NCBI GenBank assembly: GCA_949286245.1
Contig: CASECF010000009.1
Location: 1 to 42,118 of the forward strand
Direction of reading: 5' to 3'
DNA length: 42,118 nt
From: an uncultured Alphaproteobacteria bacterium
GTDB lineage: Bacteria; Pseudomonadota; Alphaproteobacteria; CAAHEQ01; UBA3637
Position numbers and translations under genes: made by a program. A model generated the notes under the pieces. The model was given only the letters and a program-made list of their open reading frames with translations. It was not told the DNA's origin and ran no database searches. The first letter of the stretch is position 1. The number at the start of each line of letters is the position of its first letter. Below, piece by piece: positions 1 through 8,239 of the stretch.

Positions 1-1
1 T

Positions 2-1231
2 GAGAACAATCAGTGTTGCCCGTGGCATAAACCTCTGATTGATAAAAACGGCAACTGTTATGCGTGTGATAATGAAGGAGGCGTCAATGTGACAGGGGTA
101 GAAGAGAACTGCGGGGTGTGTACGAACAGAGAATTATGGGAGAGAAGTTCCTCCGATATTCAATGTGTGATTCCGTGTCCTACGGATAAACCGCTGAGGA
201 AAAGTAATGGGCAATGTTTCTCTTGTACCGAAGAAAGTCCTGTAAATATTAACCATGTATCTGAAAGAGAGACATATTGTTTGAGTGCTTGCCCCAATCG
301 TGTTGCTAACGGATACTCTAACGCTTATTGTTCACTTCCTTGTGAGGAAGGGACATTTACAAGCACGAATGGAATTTGTTATTCGTGTGATGAGGAAAAA
401 AATATTGATGTCAATCAAGTCATCCATGATGGATGTGATCGATGTGATAATCGGACACAGGTCGGAAATTATTGTGTATTAGATTGTCCCAAAGGGGAAA
501 TAAAAGGAGATGATGGGATTTGTTATTCGTGTGATTATGAAGATCCAATTACAATTGTAAATGCTCTCAACTATTGTCAAAATATTTGTGTTAATAGAGT
601 GGCAAACGGATATTTAAATTGGAGATGTTCACTTCCATGTGAAGAAGGCTTTTTTATAGGATATAGTGGAGACTGTTATTCTTGTGATGAAGAAAAAAAT
701 GTGAGCGTCAATGGAGTCTCTCATGGTGGATGTGAACAATGCCCCAATCGTAAATTGTTTGGAACTTCATGTGTTTTGGATTGTCCCAAAGGAGAAATAA
801 AAGGTGATGATGGAAAATGTTATTCGTGTGATTATAAGGATCCGATTTATATTCTCAATGCTTCTAACTATTGTAGTAATATTTGCCCAAATCGAATAGC
901 AAATGGAAATTGGGATAATTATTGTTCTCTTCCCTGTCAAGAAGAAACATTTATGGGAACTATAGGCAAATGTTATTCATGCGATGACGAAAAAAATATT
1001 GATGTGAATGCTGTTTCTCATGATGGTTGTGAAAGATGTCCTGATACAAGGAATCTCTATAATAATATGTGTGTTCCGAAATGTTCGGGGAATTCACCTC
1101 TCAGAGGCTCGGATAACAAGTGTTATCCCTGTGATACGGAAACAAGAGTGCCGGTTATCAATATGACGGATGCGTGTTATGAATGTGCCGATCAACGGAA
1201 AATCGATGGGAACTATTGTGTTTTAAAGTAG
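2..1231 (+). CDS. Cysteine-rich tandem-repeat protein, 3' part of a longer gene
   Basis: The reading frame is open from the first full codon at position 2, so the start lies left of the window. The visible 409 residues are almost entirely a cysteine-rich repeat of about 48-51 residues with six cysteines per unit: C-x11-C-x2-C-x14/15-C-x2/3-C-x9/12-C, then x3 to the next unit. Two unit types alternate: one begins LPC and has a DEEKN segment, the other begins LDCPKG and has a DY-DP segment. Recurrent short motifs are CYSCD, CPNR and RVANG. The A+B pair repeats with a period of 297 bp; for example, the LDCPKG segments begin near 482 and 779. No membrane segment or sorting signal follows the last repeat; the protein ends YCVLK. 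The spacing suggests disulfide-bonded modules on an exported protein, but the N-terminus is not visible. I do not recognise a named family. Confidence 0.85.
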   Translation, partial: ENNQCCPWHKPLIDKNGNCYACDNEGGVNVTGVEENCGVCTNRELWERSSSDIQCVIPCPTDKPLRKSNGQCFSCTEESPVNINHVSERETYCLSACPNRVANGYSNAYCSLPCEEGTFTSTNGICYSCDEEKNIDVNQVIHDGCDRCDNRTQVGNYCVLDCPKGEIKGDDGICYSCDYEDPITIVNALNYCQNICVNRVANGYLNWRCSLPCEEGFFIGYSGDCYSCDEEKNVSVNGVSHGGCEQCPNRKLFGTSCVLDCPKGEIKGDDGKCYSCDYKDPIYILNASNYCSNICPNRIANGNWDNYCSLPCQEETFMGTIGKCYSCDDEKNIDVNAVSHDGCERCPDTRNLYNNMCVPKCSGNSPLRGSDNKCYPCDTETRVPVINMTDACYECADQRKIDGNYCVLK

Positions 1232-1267
1232 AAAAATTTTTATTATATGCTCATATATAAACGATTT

Positions 1268-1311
1268 TATCCGAGGCGACGTGTACAAAAGCGTACACGA
1301 GCCGAAGGATA
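1268..1311. other. Imperfect inverted repeat between convergent genes
   Basis: Interrupted inverted repeat: TATCC (1268-1272) pairs with GGATA (1307-1311), GGC (1275-1277) with GCC (1301-1303), and CGTGTAC (1280-1286) with GTACACG (1293-1299), around a 6-base loop. It lies between the convergent repeat-protein and slt genes. It could be a shared terminator, but neither side has a clear T-run, so the role is open. Confidence 0.4.
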
Positions 1312-1335
1312 TAATGCGTTTAGGGCTTTATAAAA

Positions 1336-3027
1336 TCAATTTGAATGGATGGGAAATTGACCGGATGCAACATCATCTAATGTAGATAATGATTCTCCCA
1401 TGAGGGATCGATATATCCAATAATTGACCATAATACGCTCTACAAAAGAACGTGTTTCTTTTGATGGAATGCTCTCAATAAACAAAAGCGGGTCTTCTTG
1501 AAAGTTCATTTTCTTTTTCCATTTTGATAAATTACCGGGACCCGCATTGTATGCAACCGCCGTAAAAATCAAATTATTGTTAATCTCCGGCAAAGCCATC
1601 AAGCGAAGTAAATAATTTTGCCCCAAAGATAAATTAAATTCCGGTTCCTGCATTTTACGAACACTCCACGGATATCCTAAAATACGACATAACTCCCGCC
1701 CCGTTTGAGGCATAATTTGCATAAGCCCCAACGCCCCCACCGAACTTTTTGCTCGTCTATTGAAACAAGATTCCTGTCGCACAAATGCATAGACCAAGGA
1801 TCGATCCAGCTTCCATCCGTCAATCGGACACCAATTGGGGGCTGGAAAGCGTTCATCGTCTCCATCAAGGCTTCCTACAACCCCCATGAGATCATCCGAA
1901 AATCCATTTTCCTCCGAAATCATTAATAGAACACCTTGCGTTTCCCGATCAGCCTCCAGATATAATTTTGTCAATTCTCGCCTTGCCCAATCATTTTTCC
2001 CAACTTGTCTTGAGGCATAAAAACGGGTTAGAGCCGGATGTGACAAAGAAATATCAACATCATCTTCTTGTGGTTGTTCCGGAATATCCCAAGCGTGCCC
2101 TAAATCTTGACCCAATAATCTTAAAGCAATAATTCCATAAAATGTCCGAGGATGCTGTGAAGCGACTTCCAGATAATCGCCCACTTTTTCAAACTGACCG
2201 GATTTTAATAAACTTCTTGCCGCCCAAAACGCCGATCCGGCTCTCATAAGAGGGAGAGTTTTCTTATTATTAACAACCGAAATAAAATACGTCGCAGCAT
2301 CGGATGTATTTCCTAATCGCCACGACACCAATCCGGCCGTCCAAGAGGCTTGCGGGAATTCATCCCCTGCTAAATCAATAGCCCTTTGTGCCTGTTCGAG
2401 AGCTTGTTTATCCTCTCCATCTAAAAAATACGAAAAAGCCAATGCCGTCCGAGCTGCGGCTAAATCCGATTTTCTAAAAAGCGATTGAACTTCCTTGCTT
2501 TGTATCAACTGTTTTGCATTAAGCGTTTTTCCCCGTTGAAGATAACGCATAATTTGACGCATTTGCTTTTGAGCTTTTATCCTATTCGCTTGCCCCCAAT
2601 ACGAAAATGTCCTCTTCGGCAATAAATCAATCGGATCTTCTCTGGGAACATACGAACATGTTTTCGATTTTCCACCAAAAATCTCTTTCGGTCTCGATTT
2701 CGGAAGAGAAGCTTTTTTTTGTTTTCCGAGAGCATACATATCAGATGCAACCGGCAAATCCGAATATCTTTTAAACCAGTTTGTTATTTCTTGCTTTTTT
2801 GTCTTATAATACGGTGAAAAATACTTACCGTATAAAACATATCCTTCCAAAATTTTATTATCTGTCTGTTGAAACAAACGATCGGCCTTTTGATAATCTC
2901 CTTTCCGATATAACTCAAAAATCTTTTGATAATTTTGAACATCTTTTGAAGACAAAACCTCTTGTATCGCCGTATATCCCAAAGTAGGCCATAAACAGAG
3001 GATACAAAAGATCAAAAAACGCCACAT
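1336..3027 (-). CDS. slt: Soluble lytic murein transglycosylase (Slt family)
   Basis: Periplasmic enzyme that cleaves the MurNAc-GlcNAc bond of peptidoglycan and leaves 1,6-anhydro-MurNAc ends. The 563-residue protein has an N-terminal signal peptide (hydrophobic residues 2-15, then TLGYTA). A long helical, TPR-like superhelix region follows to about residue 400, then a C-terminal SLT catalytic domain. Diagnostic motifs are VRQES, with the catalytic Glu at about 419; GALGLMQIMP just after it; and AVAYNAGPGN near 490. Length and order fit the Slt70-type family. It starts 9 bases after the upstream secreted-protein gene ends, so the two are very likely cotranscribed. The anhydro-muropeptides it releases are the usual input for recycling by AmpD-, LdcA- and Mpl-type enzymes, homologues of which are also in this window. 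Confidence 0.9.
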   Translation of the reverse strand: MWRFLIFCILCLWPTLGYTAIQEVLSSKDVQNYQKIFELYRKGDYQKADRLFQQTDNKILEGYVLYGKYFSPYYKTKKQEITNWFKRYSDLPVASDMYALGKQKKASLPKSRPKEIFGGKSKTCSYVPREDPIDLLPKRTFSYWGQANRIKAQKQMRQIMRYLQRGKTLNAKQLIQSKEVQSLFRKSDLAAARTALAFSYFLDGEDKQALEQAQRAIDLAGDEFPQASWTAGLVSWRLGNTSDAATYFISVVNNKKTLPLMRAGSAFWAARSLLKSGQFEKVGDYLEVASQHPRTFYGIIALRLLGQDLGHAWDIPEQPQEDDVDISLSHPALTRFYASRQVGKNDWARRELTKLYLEADRETQGVLLMISEENGFSDDLMGVVGSLDGDDERFPAPNWCPIDGWKLDRSLVYAFVRQESCFNRRAKSSVGALGLMQIMPQTGRELCRILGYPWSVRKMQEPEFNLSLGQNYLLRLMALPEINNNLIFTAVAYNAGPGNLSKWKKKMNFQEDPLLFIESIPSKETRSFVERIMVNYWIYRSLMGESLSTLDDVASGQFPIHSN

Positions 3028-3036
3028 TCGTTAAAC

Positions 3037-3555
3037 CTACTGAACGGGTTCATATCTCAGCCTTGACTGGCAAATCACATCAGATAATCCCACACCCTGA
3101 CATACATTTACTTTCATTCCCGGAACACTCAACAAACTATCGCATCCACTCCCCGCCATAACAATATCAGTTTTCTGAGTTCCTCCTTTTCCAATAGAAA
3201 AAACTTGTACCGGATACTCAAGCGGAGCATATGTCAGAGTCATATCCAATCTGTCAATAGCCTGATCCATATTATTTTGAATATTAAGAGTCGCAAAACA
3301 AAACTGCATCCGTTTAGCCGCCGGAACAACCATTTGGATATCAGATAAAGAAAGGACTATTTTATTAGATGTGATTTTATTTCCAATCTCCTGCTCAGCC
3401 GGAATGGCACCCGCTGCATACTGATTCGGATTACTTTTCTTCAATTCCGGAAACAAACTCCCTCCGCTAGAAACTGCCTGTGCGGACAAAGTCTGAGAAA
3501 TCAAAATAAATCCACTCAAACACACAATGGGTAAAAATTTAAAAACCATCTTCAT
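3037..3555 (-). CDS. Small secreted protein of unknown function, upstream of slt
   Basis: A 172-residue protein with a clear N-terminal signal peptide: basic MKMVFK, hydrophobic core, and a likely cleavage after SAQA near residue 27. The mature part has five cysteines (QFC, GSGC, NVC, VIC plus spacing in the C-terminal third), which suggests a disulfide-bonded periplasmic domain. I do not recognise a family. The start is supported by an AAAGG Shine-Dalgarno eight bases before the ATG; a second ATG two codons in is possible. It is the first gene of a two-gene unit with slt and diverges from the Mur ligase gene across 82 bases. Context suggests a cell-wall or envelope role, but that is only guilt by association. 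Confidence 0.75.
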   Translation of the reverse strand: MKMVFKFLPIVCLSGFILISQTLSAQAVSSGGSLFPELKKSNPNQYAAGAIPAEQEIGNKITSNKIVLSLSDIQMVVPAAKRMQFCFATLNIQNNMDQAIDRLDMTLTYAPLEYPVQVFSIGKGGTQKTDIVMAGSGCDSLLSVPGMKVNVCQGVGLSDVICQSRLRYEPVQ

Positions 3556-3637
3556 CTTTAAAACCTTTCTTTACTTCTGGTTAAAATTGGAGTAAACTCC
3601 ATTCGTTTAATTTTTACTTTAGAGGATTAAAATAAAA

Positions 3638-5023
3638 ATGGCAACCTTTTTTTTCTGTGGTATCGGTGGAATTGGCATGAGTTCCATTGCTCTTTATTTA
3701 AAAAAATCAGGTCATATCATTCAGGGATCCGATCGTTCTTTTGACCAAGGAAAAAATCAAAGCATCAAAAATCTTTTAGAACAAGCAGGAATCACTATTT
3801 CCCCTCAAGATGGATCAGGAGTGTCCGACAAAGTCGATGTTTTTGTTGTTTCTACCGCTGTTGAAGACAGTATTCCGGATGTTAAGATCGCTCAAAAATA
3901 TCAATTACCCATTCGAACACGCCCTCAAATTTTAAGCGAAATTTTTTCATCTAAAAAAGGGATTGCCGTTGCCGGAACAAGCGGAAAAACAACCGTCACC
4001 GCTATGGTTTCCCATATTCTTTATCAACAAGGGCTCTCCCCTTTAATGATTAACGGTGGTATTTCCATTAACACATATGATAATGAACCGGCATCCAACC
4101 TTATTTATGGAACGGGTTCTTGGTGTGTCATTGAAGCCGATGAATCAAATGATTCATTTCGACTTTATGAACCTCAAATCGCTGTTGTTAACAACATTTC
4201 ATTGGACCATATGCCTCTTCCCGTTATTCAAGAAATGTTTGAGAACTTTCTCAATAAGGCAACTCTCGGTATTGTCATCAATGCCGATTGCCCCCATACA
4301 AAACAACTTCATTTAACTCATCCGAATATTATTTCTTTTTCTGCTTTGGGAAACGAAACAGCCACGCTTTTTGCTCAACACATTCAATTCGGACAAAACG
4401 ATGTATCCTTTCAGGTCAACGGTCATCCGGTCCGACTACCCCTGATCGGAATGCATAATGTGGCCAATGCTTTATCTGCTATCGCCACATGTCTTCATCT
4501 TGGCATTTCTATTTTAGAAAGTGTTCAAGCCCTTAAAACTTTCTTAGGAACAAAACGACGATTAGAAACGATCGGAACAGAAAAAAACATTACAGTTATT
4601 GATGATTTTGCCCACAATCCCGAGAAAATTAAAGCCAGTATTCAAGCTCTTTGTCTTCATCAAGGACGAATCTTTTTTGTTTTTCAACCTCATGGGTTCA
4701 GACCTTTAAAACTGATGAAAGAAGAGCTCATTCAAACATTGATGGAAAATTTAAATCACGATACCTATTGGATCATGAATCCTGTTTTTTATGCCGGTGG
4801 AACAGTCTCAAAAGAGGTTTCTTCTCAAGATATCATTCTTCCCCTTCAAAGAGCAAATCGTCACGCTTTGTTTTTTGAAACTCGGTATGAAACAAGAGAT
4901 TTTTTAAGGAAAAATTTAAAGTCGGGTGATCGTGTCGTTGTCATGGGTGCTCGAGATGACACGCTTTCAAATTATGCCCTTGATATTTTATCCGACATAA
5001 AAGAGGAGAAAATATGCCGTTAA
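3638..5023 (+). CDS. mpl: Mur ligase, Mpl- or MurC-like
   Basis: ATP-dependent amide ligase of the Mur family, 461 residues. The N-terminal Rossmann domain begins with GIGGIGMS (residues 8-15). The P-loop is GTSGKTT (113-119), the central motif is EADESND, and the C-terminal domain carries DDFAHNP and FQPHGF. These place it with MurC/Mpl rather than MurD, E or F. MurC adds L-Ala to UDP-MurNAc; Mpl joins recycled murein tripeptide to UDP-MurNAc. I prefer Mpl because the next gene overlaps and encodes an LD-carboxypeptidase, and because murC normally sits in the dcw cluster. The P-loop has Ser where MurC and Mpl usually have His (GTHGKT), which is unusual. An AGAGGA ribosome site lies 11 bases before the ATG. 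Ligase family is certain; the Mpl/MurC choice is not. Confidence 0.7.
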   Translation: MATFFFCGIGGIGMSSIALYLKKSGHIIQGSDRSFDQGKNQSIKNLLEQAGITISPQDGSGVSDKVDVFVVSTAVEDSIPDVKIAQKYQLPIRTRPQILSEIFSSKKGIAVAGTSGKTTVTAMVSHILYQQGLSPLMINGGISINTYDNEPASNLIYGTGSWCVIEADESNDSFRLYEPQIAVVNNISLDHMPLPVIQEMFENFLNKATLGIVINADCPHTKQLHLTHPNIISFSALGNETATLFAQHIQFGQNDVSFQVNGHPVRLPLIGMHNVANALSAIATCLHLGISILESVQALKTFLGTKRRLETIGTEKNITVIDDFAHNPEKIKASIQALCLHQGRIFFVFQPHGFRPLKLMKEELIQTLMENLNHDTYWIMNPVFYAGGTVSKEVSSQDIILPLQRANRHALFFETRYETRDFLRKNLKSGDRVVVMGARDDTLSNYALDILSDIKEEKICR

Positions 5024-5895
5024 TTACCATCGTTGCTCCGGCTGCTTGGGAAAAACAAGACCATTCCGCTACAATTGTTTCATTTTTTAAAAAGCTGGGA
5101 TTTGACATCCGATTTTCACTTAACGCTTTTGCTTCCGAGCGTTTTATGGCCGGATCAGATATGCTTCGAGCTCAAGATTTAATGCAGGCTTTTCAAGATC
5201 CTGAGACAGATATCATCATGGCTCTCAAGGGGGGATATGGGTCTCCCCGAATTCTAGATAAATTAGATTATACTCTTATTCGTCAAAACAAAAAACCCTT
5301 TTTTGGTTTTAGTGATAATACGGCACTTCAACTGGCTCTCTATAAAAAAAGTGATCTTCCTTCTTTCACCGGATTTAACGCCAACTTTACGCTCAAGCCC
5401 ATTGAAGAAACTCTGATCAGATCATTGGTGGAGGCTCTCCAAAACAAATCTGTCCATGTGAAAGATCTTGTCAGTTTAACAAAAGGAGTCGTCAGAGGTC
5501 CCTTAATCGGGGGCTCCTTAACAATGCTACACAGTTTATTGGGAACTCCGTACATGCCATCTATGAAAGGAGTTATATGGGTGCTTGAGGATGTTCATGA
5601 AGAGCCGTATCGAATAGATCGTATGCTGACATCTCTCCGTTTATCTGGTATTTTTGATCAATTAGGCGGTGTTTTGATCGGCCGTTTTAATGGTTGTACG
5701 GCTAAAGATCCAATGGATGGATCCGTTGAAGCTGTTCTCAAAGAACATTTTGGAAATCTTAAAATTCCTGTTGTTTATAATTTCCCTTATGGACATGACA
5801 TGAATCATATCGTTTTTCCAATCGGAACAGAAGCTATTTTAGACGCCAATAAAGGAACATTAGATATCACACCCCCCATATGGCCTCTCAAATAA
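5014..5895 (+). CDS. ldcA: LD-carboxypeptidase (peptidase S66 family)
   Basis: Serine peptidase that removes the terminal D-Ala from murein tetrapeptides in the cytoplasm, giving the tripeptide that Mpl re-uses. The 293-residue protein has the family motifs: nucleophile Ser100 in GFSDNTAL, Glu192 in LEDVHEEPYRIDR, and His261 in YGHDMNH. The spacing fits the Ser-Glu-His triad of known LdcA enzymes. There is no signal peptide, consistent with a cytoplasmic recycling role. The ATG overlaps the end of the Mur ligase gene by 10 bases and is preceded by AGAGGAG, which indicates translational coupling. This is the strongest contextual argument that the upstream ligase is Mpl. Confidence 0.92.
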   Translation: MPLITIVAPAAWEKQDHSATIVSFFKKLGFDIRFSLNAFASERFMAGSDMLRAQDLMQAFQDPETDIIMALKGGYGSPRILDKLDYTLIRQNKKPFFGFSDNTALQLALYKKSDLPSFTGFNANFTLKPIEETLIRSLVEALQNKSVHVKDLVSLTKGVVRGPLIGGSLTMLHSLLGTPYMPSMKGVIWVLEDVHEEPYRIDRMLTSLRLSGIFDQLGGVLIGRFNGCTAKDPMDGSVEAVLKEHFGNLKIPVVYNFPYGHDMNHIVFPIGTEAILDANKGTLDITPPIWPLK

Positions 5896-5924
5896 TTGTC
5901 GATTTTTAAAAAAGGAATAGATGT

Positions 5925-8195
5925 ATGAAAACCGAATTATTATCTCCCGCCGGCGATTTAGAAGCTGCCTATGCCGCTTTTTATTATGGGGCGGATGCGA
6001 TTTATCTGGGGTTATCGAAATTTTCCGCCAGAGCCGAGGCTATAAACTTTACACCCGAACAATTAGATGAAATAACAGCCTATGCCCATGCACACAATAA
6101 AAAGGTCTATGTCACAATCAATACACTGGCTCAAGAAAACGAACTGCCGGATTTACTCAAAACATTATCTGTTTGTGATCAATATCATGTAGATGCCCTC
6201 ATCATTCAGGATCTCGGAACTGCTCGCATTGCCCAAAAATGTTTTCCAAATCTGATTTTACACGGAAGTACACAAATGGCTATTCATAATGTTTCCGGAG
6301 CCAAGTCACTTGAAAAAATGGGATTTAAGCGTGTTGTTTTAGCTCGTGAATTATCTTTATCGGAAATAAAAAAAATTGAGCGAGAAACCAACCTTGAAAT
6401 TGAAGTTTTTATTCATGGTGCGTTGTGTTATTCTTATAGCGGGCTGTGTTATTTTTCATCCATAGAAACAGCCAGAAGCGCCAATCGGGGGAAATGTGTT
6501 TATTCTTGTCGAGATGTTTTTCAATTGAACGAAAAAACCGGACATCTTTTCTCCATGAAAGATTTAGCCTTAGAAACAGACGTTTTAAAACTAAAAGGAT
6601 TTTCCCTCAAAATCGAAGGACGTAAAAAAAATGCTCTTTATGTAGCAGCAGTCACGGATTATTACAGAAGAATTTTGGACACCGGAAAAGCCGATGTAAA
6701 ACTGACAGACAATCTCAAACAAATTTTTGCAAGACCCTGGACAAAATTACATTTTAACGGTAAGAACAAAGAGGTTATCGAGCCAGATTTTGTCGGACAT
6801 AGGGGTCTATTAATCGGCCATGTTGATACGGTTTTTCAAAACACGCTTCGATTTAAACCCACTCATTCCATCGAGCGTTATGACGGAATTCAAATTGATG
6901 TTCCGGGATCGGAAAAACCTTTTGGATTTTCAGCCGAGCATTTATCCGTCAATGGGAAAAATGTTTTTGAGGTTCCCACCGGAAAAATTGTCCATATAAC
7001 CTTACCCCAACAAACTCCCTTTATCCCCAAGGGAAGTCCTGTTTATTTAGCCTCTTCAACAGCGGTAAAAAAGGCCTATCCCTATATCAAACCGAAACCG
7101 AATGAATTCCGTAATAAAAACCAGCTAACCGTTCATATCTATATCACAAAAAATCAGGTAACTGCCACAGCGAATGATCTTTGGTATGCAACAATAGAAG
7201 GCTCTTTTGATTTGGCTCAAAAACCGGAAGCCGTAAAAACAAGCATTCAAAAAGCATTTGAAAAAACAGATTCTTTACCATACCAGTTAGAAAATCTTTT
7301 GATTCAAAATGAGGAAAATTTGTTCATTCCCATGTCTCTTCTCAACGAATTAAGACGAAAACTTTATGAACAAATCGAGCTTCCCCAATCGACCATACAA
7401 TTACCCCCTCTTCCCTTTAAAAGAGACAGAGACCGAAAAAGTAAAAAAAATTGGATTATTAAAACGGATCAACCGCACCTTTTTAAATCAATCGATCTTT
7501 CCGCTTATTCAGAATTGATCATTACCATTGATTCTCATTTGACACCGGAAAACATCTCCTGTTTTCCGAAAGAAAAAATTCGTCTTTCATTACCGCTCAT
7601 TATCAGAAATGAAGAGACAATAAAGTCGCTTATTCAATTATTTTGGAAAGCGGGCTATCACAAATGGGAAATCGGAAATTTATCCGGATTAAGCCTTTTA
7701 CCACACCCGGCTGATATTTCATTTGACTACACCATTTCAATATTAAATACTCAAGCCATGTCAAAAGCTTTTGAATTAAAAGCCTCTCGAATTACGTTTT
7801 CTCCGGAAGACACGTACGACAATATTAAAACCATTTCCGCTTATTCTGATCGAACCGCTCTGATCGTGTATCAAGATACGCCCCTTTTTATATCCGCCAA
7901 TTGTATCAGAAATAATCCGTGTGCAACTTGCAATCAAAAAGAATACCATACGGCTTTAAAAAATCGCCATGGCCGGTATGAATTAATCTCTAAAAACTGC
8001 CAAACGACTGTCATCAAGGAATCCCCTTTCTATATTATACCCAAAGCATTAGAACTTCCAGTCGGATTTTTCAGAATAGATTTCTGCCACAAACAATATA
8101 CGACTCCCCAAATTAAGGAAATTCTACAAAAAGCTCTCAAAGGAGTCCCCTTAAACCATACAACCGCACACCATTTTGAAAAACAATTTGCATAA
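5925..8195 (+). CDS. Large U32 peptidase-family protein, RlhA/YdcP-like
   Basis: The N-terminal U32 domain starts LLSPAGDLEAAYAAFYYGADAIYLG. It carries the cysteine set Cys168 and Cys175 (GALCYSYSGLC) and Cys191 and Cys195 (GKCVYSC). In characterised U32 proteins (UbiU/UbiV) conserved cysteines near these positions bind a [4Fe-4S] cluster. The protein is 756 residues, about twice the minimal U32 length. It has a middle segment like DUF3656 and a C-terminal half ending in a second cysteine patch (NPCATC). This architecture resembles RlhA/YdcP, the 23S rRNA C2501 hydroxylation factor. RNA modification is therefore a more likely role than proteolysis, but the exact target cannot be read here. 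It starts 29 bases after ldcA with AAAGGAA as ribosome site and probably belongs to the same transcript. Confidence 0.8.
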   Translation: MKTELLSPAGDLEAAYAAFYYGADAIYLGLSKFSARAEAINFTPEQLDEITAYAHAHNKKVYVTINTLAQENELPDLLKTLSVCDQYHVDALIIQDLGTARIAQKCFPNLILHGSTQMAIHNVSGAKSLEKMGFKRVVLARELSLSEIKKIERETNLEIEVFIHGALCYSYSGLCYFSSIETARSANRGKCVYSCRDVFQLNEKTGHLFSMKDLALETDVLKLKGFSLKIEGRKKNALYVAAVTDYYRRILDTGKADVKLTDNLKQIFARPWTKLHFNGKNKEVIEPDFVGHRGLLIGHVDTVFQNTLRFKPTHSIERYDGIQIDVPGSEKPFGFSAEHLSVNGKNVFEVPTGKIVHITLPQQTPFIPKGSPVYLASSTAVKKAYPYIKPKPNEFRNKNQLTVHIYITKNQVTATANDLWYATIEGSFDLAQKPEAVKTSIQKAFEKTDSLPYQLENLLIQNEENLFIPMSLLNELRRKLYEQIELPQSTIQLPPLPFKRDRDRKSKKNWIIKTDQPHLFKSIDLSAYSELIITIDSHLTPENISCFPKEKIRLSLPLIIRNEETIKSLIQLFWKAGYHKWEIGNLSGLSLLPHPADISFDYTISILNTQAMSKAFELKASRITFSPEDTYDNIKTISAYSDRTALIVYQDTPLFISANCIRNNPCATCNQKEYHTALKNRHGRYELISKNCQTTVIKESPFYIIPKALELPVGFFRIDFCHKQYTTPQIKEILQKALKGVPLNHTTAHHFEKQFA

Positions 8196-8239
8196 TAAAC
8201 AAAAGCACGTTATATACTTATTACAAAAGGAGGAAAAAG

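Noticed and set aside
2-1231. A CRISPR-like or minisatellite array at the left edge
   Set aside because: The repeats are in-frame protein modules with a 297-bp pair period and diverged DNA, not identical short repeats with spacers.
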